From assembly GCA_003194525.1 (NCBI GenBank), contig NBIV01000044.1, forward strand, positions 186,001 through 250,000: 64,000 nt of DNA. Direction: 5' to 3'. This DNA is from Gracilariopsis chorda. Taxonomy: Eukaryota; Rhodophyta; Florideophyceae; Gracilariales; Gracilariaceae. The notes below the pieces were generated by a model. It was not told the origin of the DNA. It made no database searches and was given only the letters and a program-made list of their open reading frames with translations. Position numbers and translations under genes: made by a program. Each line of letters begins with the position of its first letter. Within the stretch, counting starts at the first letter, position 1. Positions 1 through 9,906 of the stretch are shown here, piece after piece.

Positions 1-2
1 GC

Positions 3-1865
3 TGGCCGGAATGTGGTACTCATGACAACGGTGATAAGCGTTCTTCCCTTCGAGAGAAAGGTATACCTGTATCTTCTTCAAGCTTTCCCCTTCGGAAACC
101 CACGGAACTTCAAACATCGTTCTTCGCGAAAGGTGCGAGTGACGATGTTCCCTCGCTTTCATTCTCTCAGTTCACTAGCCCGACATCATTTGGGAAGCTT
201 GACGAATCATTGCTTGTTAGAAGTAGACAAAGTTCAAGGTGCAGTCAAGTAGAACCATGTTCAGGACCTAAAATCGTTCAGTTTGATTCTTCAGATATCG
301 AACCAGATTCTAGTGACGAAAGTCAGACAGAGGAGGATGCAGATATAATCGATTTCGATGAGTGCATGTCATCGAAACAGAACGCCGCGAAATCTGGGAA
401 ATTGAGAAAGCAAGTGACAGCTTTCTTGCGCACGGATGATGACGGCGGTCAGACAGGAGAGAAGAAGTTCAGTCGAGTTGTAGAGAAGAACATGCCGAAA
501 ACATTTCACTTGATTGCCAAGCATCACCTCATGGAAATAAAGCTCTTGGTGTTTGTGCATGAAAGACATCGATCACGGGTGGTGAAGACGCAAACTGTGG
601 CAGAAGCAACGGGGATTGGAAACATGGTCGGGAACAAGGGTGCAGTTGCTGTGAAACTGACTTTGGACGATACAACATTTTGCTTTGTCTCCTCACATCT
701 GGCAGCGCATGAGGGAGCCAAGTTTCTCGTTCAACGAAACGAAGATGTGATCGAAATAATGCGAAACATAGAGAGAAATAAGAATCACGGACTAGCGGTG
801 ATGCACCAATTCCACCATGTGTTCTGGATGGGGGACCTCAACTACAGACTGGACTTGAAGCATCTGCTTCCGGTAGCTATCACATGGTCACATGAAGAAA
901 AGCTCGCATACGTGACGGAACTGATCGCGAAAAAGCGGTTCTTAGATTTGTCCTCGTTTGATGAACTGCGACGTGAGATGGAATCGAACACAGTGTTTGG
1001 CGGGTTCACGGAAGGCAAACTTGGATTTGCTCCAACGTTCAAGGTGGTACGAGGTCAGCAAAAAGTGGATTACCAACTAAGTCGAGTGCCAGGGTACTGC
1101 GATCGAATCCTTTGGCACTCACTTCCCATGCATCGGAATCACGTAAGACTGCGCGAATACGAGGCGATACCTGAGATTGATACGTCGGATCATAAACCAG
1201 TATACGCATCATTTGATCTGGTTATTCCGAAACCTACGCGGTTTTTCGCGCTTCCCGCACCGTCGGGGGCGATAAAGTGCACAGTGGACTTCATCCTGAT
1301 CCAAGTGAAGGGGTTGTATGAGAAGAGGTACGACGCAGGAGAAAGCGACATTCAGTATGAGGTACTGGAGGACGGGGCGTTAGCAGTTTCACCACATTCA
1401 GGTAGTCCTTCTCGCGTTGAAGGAAACGCCAAGGGCACTGCGGCGCACACCAGAAGACCTGTGTCAGCGTTCTTCCACGGCAACGGAGTGTTTATAAGAG
1501 AAAAGGCGTACAAGGTTGATGTTCCTTTACGAAACGGGCAAAGGGAGGCACTTTACAACGAGCTACCTACGATCCCGCTGCGGCCGGTGCAGTCGTTGTC
1601 GGAGTTGGGGTACAAGTACATCACGTTAGCGTTCTCCAGAAACACGAGCAAACAAGGAAGCAGCTGCGTGTTACCACTTTCAAGAATGATTGAGAGACCT
1701 GGCCATCATCGTATAAACATGGAACTGGATCTGACCAAGTACGGGACGGCTGTAGCGAAGGTGCGTGTGGTAGCAGAGCTGGTACCTTCAATGGCGGGGT
1801 GGGTAGACATCAAGAACTGCCCCGCGAAGCTCCGCCTAAAGAAGGATCAGGCAGCTCTGGAATAG
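3..1865 (+). CDS. Inositol polyphosphate 5-phosphatase, C-terminal part (5' truncated by window edge)
   Basis: Removes the 5-phosphate from phosphoinositides or inositol phosphates, usually on cytosolic membrane faces. The frame is open from base 3 with no ATG, so the N-terminus lies outside the window. Visible family motifs in order: VGNKGAVAVKL then SSHLAAHEG, FWMGDLNYRLD (catalytic Asp/Asn), PGYCDRILWHS, and TSDHKPVYASF (catalytic Asp-His). The layout resembles the SHIP/synaptojanin/OCRL superfamily. The first conserved block (WN-V-G type) is not in the window. An acidic, Ser/Asp-rich stretch (about residues 90-140 of the visible part) precedes the core and is probably a disordered insertion. 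About 220 residues follow the catalytic core with no domain I recognise. Stop at 1863-1865; the next gene on the same strand starts about 780 bp downstream. Confidence 0.92.
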   Translation, partial: WPECGTHDNGDKRSSLREKGIPVSSSSFPLRKPTELQTSFFAKGASDDVPSLSFSQFTSPTSFGKLDESLLVRSRQSSRCSQVEPCSGPKIVQFDSSDIEPDSSDESQTEEDADIIDFDECMSSKQNAAKSGKLRKQVTAFLRTDDDGGQTGEKKFSRVVEKNMPKTFHLIAKHHLMEIKLLVFVHERHRSRVVKTQTVAEATGIGNMVGNKGAVAVKLTLDDTTFCFVSSHLAAHEGAKFLVQRNEDVIEIMRNIERNKNHGLAVMHQFHHVFWMGDLNYRLDLKHLLPVAITWSHEEKLAYVTELIAKKRFLDLSSFDELRREMESNTVFGGFTEGKLGFAPTFKVVRGQQKVDYQLSRVPGYCDRILWHSLPMHRNHVRLREYEAIPEIDTSDHKPVYASFDLVIPKPTRFFALPAPSGAIKCTVDFILIQVKGLYEKRYDAGESDIQYEVLEDGALAVSPHSGSPSRVEGNAKGTAAHTRRPVSAFFHGNGVFIREKAYKVDVPLRNGQREALYNELPTIPLRPVQSLSELGYKYITLAFSRNTSKQGSSCVLPLSRMIERPGHHRINMELDLTKYGTAVAKVRVVAELVPSMAGWVDIKNCPAKLRLKKDQAALE

Positions 1866-2031
1866 CCACGAGGGGATGCGCTTAACAGGTTAAATAAACG
1901 GAACGCATGATATAGTATCTATTGTGTTCTCTCTCTCTCTTCACGGGCGCCCATGTCTAATTCCTACATAGCGCAATGTATTATGTTGTGGGCCAACGAT
2001 GTGCATATATGTCATTTGACGCGGGGGTACA

Positions 2032-2068
2032 GGGTTAGCGCTAACCGTTTACCGCTAACCCTTAACCC
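2032..2068. other. Telomere-like/MYB-like inverted repeat
   Basis: GGGTTAGCG at 2032-2040 is repeated as its reverse complement CGCTAACCC at 2053-2061, followed by TTAACCC. The GGGTTA/TAACCC hexamers resemble vertebrate-type telomere units; TAACCG also resembles a MYB site. It lies in the 780-bp gap between the 5-phosphatase and serine acetyltransferase genes, so a promoter role is possible. The rest of that gap has open frames of low-complexity composition but no recognisable gene. Confidence 0.4.
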
Positions 2069-2646
2069 GTGAACGCCGATCCGAGATTGGTTGCTTCTAG
2101 ACCAGGGGGTGCAGAAGAAGATGCGGTGTCCAGAATGGAAGAGCTTGTGCTCGAAATGCATCGGATATGCATGTACCGTTGGAAGGGCAGAAAATGCATG
2201 TCACTGTTCCATCGCAGGCGCATGTCCATACGCAAGCACGCGACGCCCGTTTTGCTCTATCGCGTAGAAACGATAAGCGGGCGTCGAGTCACGTGTCAAC
2301 GTGGTGCGGCACGTTCTGCTCTCGCGATGCGGATGCGACACCATCCGGAGCGACACCATTGGCTTCCGCAACTGCCACCGGTGAAAAAATCGTTCAGTCG
2401 TTCCGAAACCTCTCAGATCCCGCCACGCTCATCTGCGACGAAACCACGCGGCCATCCTGCAGTCAACTCCTCCCGCCCCCACGACTTCTATATCAATGCG
2501 TTGTTTCCCGTCTTCGCCCCGGCTGCCTCTGTCCTCCGTCACCGCCACCGCCATCTCCACCCGAGCTCCCTCCTTTTGCCGAACCCAAACTTCCACTTCA
2601 CCCTCCCTAACACGTAGAACCGTACCACACCAAACAAAAAGCCAAC

Positions 2647-3768
2647 ATGACCCGTACACCAGCGTTCGCCACGCCTACTCCAGTTCTCCCCCAATCGCAA
2701 GCGACACCTTCAATCAACTCGCGCGCTCGCGTTTCTCGCCGCTTTCGTCCCACAACGCGCGCCACACTCGACCTAACTTCCCACAACCTCGCCAAGAACG
2801 TCGCCAAGCCGCTGCGCGCCTCATCGCCAACATCCAAGTCACGCTACATTTCGCGCCTGCGCCGCGCGCTAGAAACAAGATGCGCACAAGCGGAGGACGC
2901 GTTCTGGTCGGCCATGCAAGAGGAGGCACGTCTCGCGGCTGAAAGTGAGCCCCTACTGGCCTCCTTTTTATTCGCAACCGTGTTGAATCATGCATCTCTA
3001 CATCAAGCGCTCGCCTTTCATCTAGCAAACAAGCTTGCATCCCCTGCCATGCCGTCCACCATCCTCATGCGCGTCTTTATGGACGCTATGTCGGATTGTG
3101 ACCAGTTCTGTGACAATGTGCGAAAAGACCTACTCGCAGTCATGGAAAGGGATCCCGCGTGTACTAGATTCATCGACGCTCTATTGTACTTTAAAGGCTT
3201 TCACGCGCTGCAGGCGCATCGCGTCGCTCACACATTATGGAAACAGGGTCGCGCCCCGTTAGCTTACCACCTTCAAAGCCAAGTGTCCAAGGAACTGCAA
3301 GTTGACATTCACCCAGCCGCTCGAATAGGTACGGGCGTGTTTGTAGACCACGCCACAGGAATCGTAATTGGCGAAACCGCTGTAATAGGAAACAACTGCT
3401 CATTTTTACACCACGTAACCCTCGGTGGTACAGGCAAGATGCACGGAGACCGACATCCAAAGCTCGGCGACGGCGTCTTGGTGGGCGCTGGCGCTACACT
3501 GTTGGGAAACCTCACCGTCGGAGACGGTGCGCAAATTGGTGCATGCAGTCTGGTACTGGAAGATGTACCGGCGCACTCCACTGTAGTAGGCGTTCCAGCA
3601 AAGGTTGTATCAAGACAAGGCGTGGCGGTACCCGCTCTGGACATGAAGCATGAACGATGCTTGCCAGGTTGCACAGACGAAAGTCATGGCCATGCCATAG
3701 AAGGGTCGATATCGAAACAGGTAGACGAAGCGATAAGGGATAGAGTAATTGCTCAAGACGTACTCTAA
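2647..3768 (+). CDS. cysE: Serine O-acetyltransferase, probably plastid-targeted
   Basis: Makes O-acetylserine from serine and acetyl-CoA, the carbon skeleton for cysteine synthesis. 373 residues from ATG at 2647. Residues 1 to about 75 are rich in Ser, Thr, Arg and Ala with almost no acidic residues, as in a plastid transit peptide. Next is the alpha-helical N-terminal domain (about 80-210), then a left-handed beta-helix of hexapeptide repeats (about 215-330). Active-site segments DHATGIVIGE and HHVTLGGTGK and the end motif VVGVPAKVV are intact. The tail after about residue 335 is divergent, so feedback inhibition by cysteine cannot be judged. It converges on RER1, with 186 bp between stops. 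No intron is needed. Confidence 0.95.
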   Translation: MTRTPAFATPTPVLPQSQATPSINSRARVSRRFRPTTRATLDLTSHNLAKNVAKPLRASSPTSKSRYISRLRRALETRCAQAEDAFWSAMQEEARLAAESEPLLASFLFATVLNHASLHQALAFHLANKLASPAMPSTILMRVFMDAMSDCDQFCDNVRKDLLAVMERDPACTRFIDALLYFKGFHALQAHRVAHTLWKQGRAPLAYHLQSQVSKELQVDIHPAARIGTGVFVDHATGIVIGETAVIGNNCSFLHHVTLGGTGKMHGDRHPKLGDGVLVGAGATLLGNLTVGDGAQIGACSLVLEDVPAHSTVVGVPAKVVSRQGVAVPALDMKHERCLPGCTDESHGHAIEGSISKQVDEAIRDRVIAQDVL

Positions 3769-3954
3769 GAGCCACTGTCAAGTAGACGAGCATTGTAAAC
3801 GATGCGTAGAATACAGCTGATGAGGCACGGCGGCGGCATAGGCAACTGTAGAAATAGGAGCTGGTGTTGGTTATTGAGTCGTTACTACACGTGAAGCAGT
3901 ACAGCGAATACGGGCGGCGACTATGTACGATAGATGAATTGTAGAATAAGTGCG

Positions 3955-5130
3955 TTACTGCGACAAGGCAGCGGTCTTCTTGACTGGTACGGTAGGGACC
4001 GGAGCAGCTCGAGCAGGGTTGGTGGGCGGTGCCGAAGGTTGATGCTGCTGCGGGCGTGTAACGCTGACTCGTTTCGGATCGGATTTGTAAACCTTTTTTG
4101 TTCCAATATCCCACGGAACGTACTTGAGACGCTTCATATCGTACCATTGCCTCCTCATAGTAGCGACGAAAAGCAAGACAAAGTAAAACAGAAGCACGGG
4201 CCAGAAGACCGGGACGTCAAAAACCTTGAAAAAGGTGGCACAGAAGGCGAGAAACGTTGCGTAGGTGGTGGAGTACCAAAACTTGAACTCCGGAAGGCGT
4301 CTGACAAAGGGACGGAACTCGTCGTCGTCGGCAGTGGGAAGGACCGGGCCTGAGTCATCGGGAGAAGCGGCGCGAGCTACGAGAGAGGCGCGGTCCTTTG
4401 GCTGCAGGAAGAGAATGAACTGATTGAGAATGAAGATGAAGAGCACGTAGGTGACGATGTAGAAACCCTCGAGAAGGAACATGCGCAACATGAATATGCA
4501 GAGCAAGGCGGTGAGTGCGAGCCATCGGTGAAGCTTGTACGGAGCGATACGATCGAGCAGGATTTGGGTTTGGCGATCGAGACGGAGAATAGCGTTGGGG
4601 ATGTTGATTTCTTGCAGAGCGCCTTGGTCGGGGGTGGAAGTGGGGTTGGAGGCGGGGGTGGATTGGGGGTTGGCGCTGGGAGCGACGGGGAGAGCGGAGT
4701 GGCGCGAAGGGGGTGGGCGGTGCTTACCGCCGTTGGGGCGGAGGACGGTGCGGAGGGTGCGGAGGATACGGAGGAGGGCGCGGGGGTGTGTGGGGGGAGG
4801 GCGGCGGAGGGAGGGGGCGGCTGGGCAGCCATGGTTGCGTATTTCGAAGGGGAGGGAGGCGTTGGGGCGGGGGTGGACTTTGGTGACGGTGAGGGCAGCG
4901 TCAGCGACGGTGGTGGGCAAAGACTCACGCGGGCTGCCAACAACGAGCGCTGACGGCGCCGCTGTTGAACAGCTCGCTCGCGGGGCGTACAATTTGTAAT
5001 TGGACGCATAATTGACACCAACGCTATGACATGTAGATATGCACACCACAACAACAAAAGCGTGGCCATCGATGTCACGCCTCCTCGTCCGTCTTCCAGG
5101 TCTCCAGCAGCCGCCAGCAACGCGAACCAT
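3955..5130 (-). CDS. RER1: RER1 family ER retention/retrieval receptor
   Basis: Golgi membrane protein that returns escaped ER membrane proteins by COPI traffic. The C-terminal ~200 residues match the family: four hydrophobic segments, DDEFRPFVRRLPEFKFWYS in the middle, FDVPVFWPVLL, then MRRQWYDMKRLKYVPWD. The C-terminal tail is Pro/Gln/Ala-rich. The frame is open back to an ATG at 5130, giving 391 residues, about twice the family norm, with an N-terminal half of Arg/Pro-rich low-complexity sequence. A second ATG at 4832 in another frame starts a Pro/Ser/Ala-rich peptide followed by a good GTAAGC donor at 4727. Splicing to the CCCAG ending at 4676 leaves the frame off by one in my count, so the true start is unresolved. 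The RER1 core itself is secure. Confidence 0.9.
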   Translation of the reverse strand: MVRVAGGCWRPGRRTRRRDIDGHAFVVVVCISTCHSVGVNYASNYKLYAPRASCSTAAPSALVVGSPRESLPTTVADAALTVTKVHPRPNASLPFEIRNHGCPAAPSLRRPPPTHPRALLRILRTLRTVLRPNGGKHRPPPSRHSALPVAPSANPQSTPASNPTSTPDQGALQEINIPNAILRLDRQTQILLDRIAPYKLHRWLALTALLCIFMLRMFLLEGFYIVTYVLFIFILNQFILFLQPKDRASLVARAASPDDSGPVLPTADDDEFRPFVRRLPEFKFWYSTTYATFLAFCATFFKVFDVPVFWPVLLFYFVLLFVATMRRQWYDMKRLKYVPWDIGTKKVYKSDPKRVSVTRPQQHQPSAPPTNPARAAPVPTVPVKKTAALSQ

Positions 5131-5275
5131 TCACGTATTCACGTCACATTCCAGCCAGCGCGGGCCATAACAGACCGCCCTCTCCTTCAACCACCCCCGT
5201 GCCACAACGCGAGCCCGTCCGCAGGATGCCGTCGCCGCCGCCTCCGCCATCGCTGCCAGCTCCGCCGCTCGCGCC
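5131..5275. promoter_or_regulatory. Short shared upstream region between RER1 and the ubiquitin hydrolase
   Basis: Only 145 bp separate the divergent start codons if the long RER1 frame is real; about 440 bp if RER1 starts near 4832. The stretch is C-rich on the plus strand with no TATA box. A compact bidirectional promoter is inferred from layout only. Confidence 0.35.
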
Positions 5276-6472
5276 ATGTCCATATCCGTGTTCTCCCCCT
5301 CCGTCGCTCTGCGGAACCTTCCCAACGTCGGCAACACCTGCTATCTCTCCTCCACGCTCGTATCGCTCTTCCTCGGCACAGACTCTTTCGACGGGTTGTT
5401 AACCACCTCACCCCGCGCTCCAAGCAACCTGCGAAAAGCGCTGGTGCATGTTGTCACCGTCGTTCGAGATGGCAAGACGCCCTCTCCACCCGACCTTCGC
5501 GCGCTCGTCAGCGCGTTACACCCTGCGTGGCGCCACAATGGCCGCCAACATGACGCCGCAGAGTTCCTTTCTCACCTGCTGGACGCCTTACGCGCTCCGT
5601 TCATTCCCATGATGCGCACATTCTCGCACGCCGGTGCGCCGGACGCCAACGACTCAGCGCTGTGCACGGAGCGCATTCTATGGCTACAAATCGCAACCAA
5701 CAACGCGCACGCCACCGTGTCCTCCATGCTACAGGACTACTTTTCAGCACAGTCTATTCAAGGGCTTCAACGCGGCGGCAAGAGCGTCGACGCCACAGAG
5801 GTGCGCGTTCTAATACCCGAGTACGCCGCCATGCGCGAGACAGGCGAAACCACCGCCGCGGAACGTTACCTTTTCCACGTCATTAACATCCCGGTCGCCA
5901 TAAGTCGCTTCGATGTTCGCGGTAATAAACTACGCACCTCTGTTCATATCAGCGTTCAAATCGATGCTCGAAAGTACCTCAGAAACTTTGCAGCGGATAA
6001 TCAGTGGTTCATGACGTTGTGCGCCGTCATTTGTCACCGCGGAGCGTCCATTAGCTCCGGCCACTACGTTGCGTACACAAGGGCCGGTGCGCGCGAATGG
6101 CGCCGATGGAACGACATGCGCGGCGGCGCTGTGGAGCGTTGTGAAAGCAGTTCAGACGGGCTGCCGACGCGGGGCGAGTGGCGGGATGAGTTGCGTAAGG
6201 ATGCTTATTTGCTGTTCTATGACCTTGGCGACGGCAGTTTGCCGGGCAGAGAGCGTCATAGAATGCTGCAGTTTCTGGCGGATAGGAAGCTCGCGGAGCA
6301 GGTGCAGCTGCAGGAAGACCAGCACGGAGCGTTCCGGCAACAGCTGCTGGACGCGACTGGTGTGTACGTGAGCGGCGACTTTGGGGACAGCAACCACGAG
6401 CGGCGTGCGATGGGCGCTTCTGGTGGCGGAAGCAGCTTGACCGACATGTTTGACGGCGACTTTGTGCGGTGA
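5276..6472 (+). CDS. Ubiquitin carboxyl-terminal hydrolase (USP family)
   Basis: Cysteine protease that removes ubiquitin from proteins. 398 residues from ATG at 5276. Cys box LPNVGNTCYLSSTL (about residues 15-28), the QHDAAEFLSHLLDAL motif (about 91-105), and the His box GASISSGHYVAYTR followed by DAYLLFYDL (about 260-325) are all present, so the catalytic core looks complete. It is short for the family and shows no zinc-binding Cys pairs in the finger region. About 75 residues follow the catalytic domain: a helical charged segment, then a Gly/Ser/Asp-rich end. Substrate and location cannot be told. It converges on the glutamine synthetase gene at 6731. Confidence 0.92.
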   Translation: MSISVFSPSVALRNLPNVGNTCYLSSTLVSLFLGTDSFDGLLTTSPRAPSNLRKALVHVVTVVRDGKTPSPPDLRALVSALHPAWRHNGRQHDAAEFLSHLLDALRAPFIPMMRTFSHAGAPDANDSALCTERILWLQIATNNAHATVSSMLQDYFSAQSIQGLQRGGKSVDATEVRVLIPEYAAMRETGETTAAERYLFHVINIPVAISRFDVRGNKLRTSVHISVQIDARKYLRNFAADNQWFMTLCAVICHRGASISSGHYVAYTRAGAREWRRWNDMRGGAVERCESSSDGLPTRGEWRDELRKDAYLLFYDLGDGSLPGRERHRMLQFLADRKLAEQVQLQEDQHGAFRQQLLDATGVYVSGDFGDSNHERRAMGASGGGSSLTDMFDGDFVR

Positions 6473-6526
6473 CGCCATGCGCTGCGCTCATGTACTAGGG
6501 CTATTGAGTGTACCACGGGTAGCGTT

Positions 6527-6549
6527 GGTACCTTTGTACCAAAAGTACC
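6527..6549. repeat. GGTACC-rich palindromic element, copy 1
   Basis: Imperfect palindrome built of GGTACC-TTTG-TACCAAAA-GTACC units in the gap between the converging ubiquitin hydrolase and glutamine synthetase genes. A closely related, more perfect copy is at 8640-8661. Confidence 0.5.
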
Positions 6550-6730
6550 TTCGCACCCGTGGATAGACTTGGATAGACGGTGGAGCACTGATTGTCGCGC
6601 GGCGACCTACTACACGCGTGGCTGTTTACTCATATGCTTGTGCCCAGTAAAAGTACTACCATACGTAGTTGTGGAGTTTGGTAATTTACGTGTCACGTGT
6701 ACACTTGTACACGTGTGTGTCATGCAATCA

Positions 6731-7783
6731 TCACTCATCCAAGCAGCAGGTTTGCACCAACATGCGCGTGACCACATACGGGTCACAGTTTCCAGCCGGT
6801 CTGCGGTCCTCAAAGTAGCCGTAGCCCTTCTCCGCTGTGTCACTTCCCACACGGCACGAAGCGCCACGATCAGCCACGCCCCACTTGAACTCGTTAATAG
6901 ACGCAGTCTCGTGTTTGCCAGTGAGTCTTTCCTCATTCCCCGATCCATACGCCGCAATGTGCTCAGCGTGCTTGTTCTCCAACTTGTGCAGCGCCGGAAT
7001 AATGTGCTGCTCATACCCGCCGGCCTCTCGCATCGGCTTGGTGGAGAAGTTGGCGTGACATCCTGAACCGTTCCAATCTCCCTTGATGGGCTTGGGGTCG
7101 TAATTCACATCCAACCCCTTCATCTCTGCAATGCGTTCCAACATGTAGCGAGCCATCCATAGCATATCGCCCTGCTCAATTCCCACCGCCGGGCCGACCT
7201 GGAACTCCCATTGACCAGGTGCCACCTCAGCGTTGATTCCGGAGATCTTGATGCCCGCGTACACGCACGCCTTGAAATGAGCGTCCACAATATCACGTCC
7301 ATACATTTTTGAGCCGGACACACCGCAGTAGTACGGTCCCTGCGGCTGCGGCTCTCCCTTTGCGGGGAAGCCAATGGGCTTGCCCGTCTCCGGGTTGATG
7401 AGGAAGTACTCCTGCTCCAATCCGAACCAGGGCTCCAGACTGGCGGCAGCGCTCATTGCCAGCGCGCACTCGTAGCGAGTGTTGGTGGGCAGAGGCGCGC
7501 CCTCCGGGCTGTAGGTGTCACACATGACGAGGATGTTGGGCTTGCCGCGGAAGGGATCCGGGAAGATGGTCTGCGCCTTGAGAATGACCTCCGAGTCGGC
7601 ACCGGGAGCCTGGCCCGTAGAGCTTCCATCGTAATTCCAGTCTGGCAAGTCGGCGGGTGAGGAGGGCACGTTGGGTAGATAGCGGGCCTTTCCACGAACT
7701 TTATTGTATCCGTCAATCCACACGTACTCGGCGATACAGCCGGCTTCGACGGGCATGTCAACGAGAGAATCAACGGTGGACAT
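6731..7783 (-). CDS. GLN: Glutamine synthetase, class II (eukaryotic type), copy 1
   Basis: Condenses ammonium and glutamate to glutamine with ATP. 350 residues from ATG at 7783, normal for cytosolic class II enzymes. Clear motifs: [87 protein letters not shown], and near the end [23 protein letters not shown]. All catalytic and metal-binding segments look intact. No transit peptide is visible, so cytosolic action is likely. It stands head-to-head with a second copy at 8854; the two proteins are very similar but differ in the N-terminal 40 residues and in the 260-300 region. Confidence 0.97.
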   Translation of the reverse strand: MSTVDSLVDMPVEAGCIAEYVWIDGYNKVRGKARYLPNVPSSPADLPDWNYDGSSTGQAPGADSEVILKAQTIFPDPFRGKPNILVMCDTYSPEGAPLPTNTRYECALAMSAAASLEPWFGLEQEYFLINPETGKPIGFPAKGEPQPQGPYYCGVSGSKMYGRDIVDAHFKACVYAGIKISGINAEVAPGQWEFQVGPAVGIEQGDMLWMARYMLERIAEMKGLDVNYDPKPIKGDWNGSGCHANFSTKPMREAGGYEQHIIPALHKLENKHAEHIAAYGSGNEERLTGKHETASINEFKWGVADRGASCRVGSDTAEKGYGYFEDRRPAGNCDPYVVTRMLVQTCCLDE

Positions 7784-8314
7784 GATGGTGGAGGGTTGTC
7801 TGTGGGGGTTTGTGGATGTGCAGTGTCAGTGGGTTGCGATGGGGGAGGTGGTGTGGTGCGGGTGAAGCAGACTGGTGGTGGGGGAAGCTGGCCGTTTTAA
7901 GGAGTTGCGGCGCACGGCAGCAGTGGTGGATGGGGGGGAGAGATTGGCGAAGCGAGAGCAGCGCAAAGTGAGCGGAGGGAAGCAACTGCGAAGCGACAGG
8001 CGCAAGCGGGAAGCGACGTGCGTCGAACGCGCCAATGGAAACGCAGGCGGCGGATCGTGAATGGCGCATGCGCTCCGCGCCGCCACTCCATCGGCGAGCT
8101 GCCGCCACGCGCGCTGCCATCGGCGCGTGCTACGCGCGCTGCCATTGGCCGCGCCACTTGCTCGCGCGCCAATCACAACAGCGGCGCGTTGCCAGCGCAC
8201 GTAGACGGCGTGTAACCGCAGCGAAAACCTTTTTTCCGCACTGGCCACATCATCGCGTCGCACAGCGCCCACCATACAGTGCGTCGCGCGCGCTGTACGC
8301 GTGGCGCGCTGTGC

Positions 8315-8368
8315 GCGTGGACTGCGTGGACTGCGTGGACTGCGTGGACCGCGTGGATGGCGTGGTGG
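8315..8368. repeat. 9-bp tandem repeat (GCGTGGACT type)
   Basis: About six head-to-tail units of GCGTGGACT, the first four nearly identical and the last two degenerate, in the glutamine synthetase intergenic region. Function unknown. Confidence 0.7.
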
Positions 8369-8639
8369 AGGTTGGTGCTGGTTACGTTGCGGAGGCGCGT
8401 GTCGAATGTGGTGGCGGATGGCTATGGGCCGGAAGGCGGCAACGAGGCCGTTGACAGGTCGTGATACGAACGCGCCGCAGCTGAGCCACTGAAAGAACGG
8501 CGCTGTGAATGAGTTAGATAGATAAAAGGCCCGCCCTTCTTGCGCAATCTGCAAGCTCTTGTTTAGAGACAGTTGTTCACGCGTGCCGGCCACGCTTTGC
8601 TGGAATCGCTTCGTGCGCGATGGCTTGTCACTGTCTCAG

Positions 8640-8661
8640 GTACCTTTGGTACCAAAGGTAC
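8640..8661. repeat. GGTACC-rich palindrome, copy 2 (perfect 22 bp)
   Basis: A perfect 22-bp palindrome centred on GGTACC and flanked by CTTT/AAAG arms, about 190 bp upstream of the second glutamine synthetase. It is related to the element at 6527-6549, so similar palindromes lie beyond the 3' end of copy 1 and upstream of copy 2. Confidence 0.6.
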
Positions 8662-8853
8662 TTCAGCTTCAACATCTGCCAGCCGTGTTGTTCGCTCTCC
8701 TCCACATTTCCCTCCTGACTGCAGCTGTCCGCCGTCACATAAAAAGCCACAACCACCCACTCCCGTCTCGCCCGAGACAGTACATCGCCCGTCTCTCATC
8801 CCCTGCCTCCAGTTCATACCCCCTCTCCCAGCTCCCCCACTCCCGCTCAACAC

Positions 8854-9906
8854 ATGAACACTTCTATCAAAGCCCTGCTCGATTTGCCCGTCGAACACGG
8901 CTGCATAGCCGAGTACGTCTGGATCGACGGCTATGCCAACGTTCGCAGCAAGGCCAGAAAGCTGCACTTCGTGCCCACACTCCCGTCCGACCTTCCCGAT
9001 TGGAACTATGACGGCAGCAGCACCAACCAGGCACCGGGAGACGACTCGGAGGTCATAATTAAACCGCAGGCCATATTTCCCGATCCCTTCCGCGGCAACC
9101 CCAACATACTCGTCATGTGTGATACGTACACCCCGCAGGGAGAGCCGCTGCCTACCAACTCCCGCTTCGAGTGTGCCCGCATTATGGACAAGGCAAAGGA
9201 CCATGAGCCCTGGTTTGGATTAGAGCAGGAGTACTTCCTCATCGATCCCGCCACCGGAAGGCCCCTCGGCTTCCCAGCCAAGGGCGAACCCCAGCCGCAA
9301 GGACCCTACTACTGTGGTGTGTCTGGCTCTAAGACCTTTGGACGCGACGTTGTTGACGCTCACTTCAAAGCGTGCGTCTACGCTGGCATCAAGATCTCTG
9401 GCATTAACGCTGAAGTCGCCCCGGGTCAGTGGGAGTTTCAAATCGGCCCGGCCGTTGGCATCGAGGAGGGCGACATGCTGTGGATGGCTCGCTACATTTT
9501 GCAACGCATTGCAGAGTTGAAAGGTCTTGATGTGAACTACGACCCCAAACCCGTCAAGGGCGACTGGAACGGCTCAGGATGTCATTCTAACTTCTCCACC
9601 AAGCCCATGCGAGAGGAAGGTGGTTATCATACTCACATTTTACCAGCCATTGAAAAGCTGCGCAACAAGCATACAGAGCATATTGCCGCCTACGGAGAAG
9701 GTAATGAAGATCGTCTCACAGGCCTTCATGAAACCGCTTCTTACAAAGTTTTCAAGGCTGGAGTGGCCGATCGTGGAGCTTCCATTCGCATCGGAAGTGA
9801 CACCGCTGAGAAGGGCTACGGGTACTTTGAGGATCGTCGCCCGGCTGGTAACTGCGATCCTTACATCGTTACCAAAATGCTTGTGCAGACTTGCTGTCTT
9901 GACTAG
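8854..9906 (+). CDS. GLN: Glutamine synthetase, class II, copy 2
   Basis: Same reaction and same length (350 residues) as the divergent copy at 6731-7783. ATG at 8854; motifs [84 protein letters not shown], and [23 protein letters not shown] are intact. Both copies end in the same VQTCCLD peptide. No transit peptide is visible. An inverted duplication followed by divergence is the simplest history. The two may differ in expression, but the sequence does not show how. Confidence 0.97.
   Translation: MNTSIKALLDLPVEHGCIAEYVWIDGYANVRSKARKLHFVPTLPSDLPDWNYDGSSTNQAPGDDSEVIIKPQAIFPDPFRGNPNILVMCDTYTPQGEPLPTNSRFECARIMDKAKDHEPWFGLEQEYFLIDPATGRPLGFPAKGEPQPQGPYYCGVSGSKTFGRDVVDAHFKACVYAGIKISGINAEVAPGQWEFQIGPAVGIEEGDMLWMARYILQRIAELKGLDVNYDPKPVKGDWNGSGCHSNFSTKPMREEGGYHTHILPAIEKLRNKHTEHIAAYGEGNEDRLTGLHETASYKVFKAGVADRGASIRIGSDTAEKGYGYFEDRRPAGNCDPYIVTKMLVQTCCLD

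Larger units (their letters stand above)
7784..8853. promoter_or_regulatory. Shared 1.07-kb upstream region of the divergent glutamine synthetase genes
   Basis: Three CCAAT boxes lie near the centre: CCAAT at 8032-8036, ATTGG at 8144-8148 and CCAAT at 8169-8173, the usual binding sequence of NF-Y-type factors. A-rich TATA-like sequences GATAAAAGG (8521) and CATAAAAAG (about 8737) face copy 2. The centre is rich in GCGC/CGCG. A 9-bp tandem repeat (8315-8368) and a GGTACC palindrome (8640-8661) also lie here. Joint regulation of both copies is inferred from layout. Confidence 0.5.

Noticed and set aside
2069..2617. 182-residue plus-strand frame upstream of serine acetyltransferase
   Set aside because: Begins with GTG, composition is Arg/His/Pro-rich, no domain; it is probably leader or promoter sequence.
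4377..5120. 247-residue Pro/Ser-rich minus frame overlapping RER1
   Set aside because: Its downstream two thirds is the RER1 core read in the wrong frame; only the part near 4832 may be a first exon.
8563..9204. 213-residue minus frame over the start of glutamine synthetase copy 2
   Set aside because: Antisense shadow of a well-supported gene.
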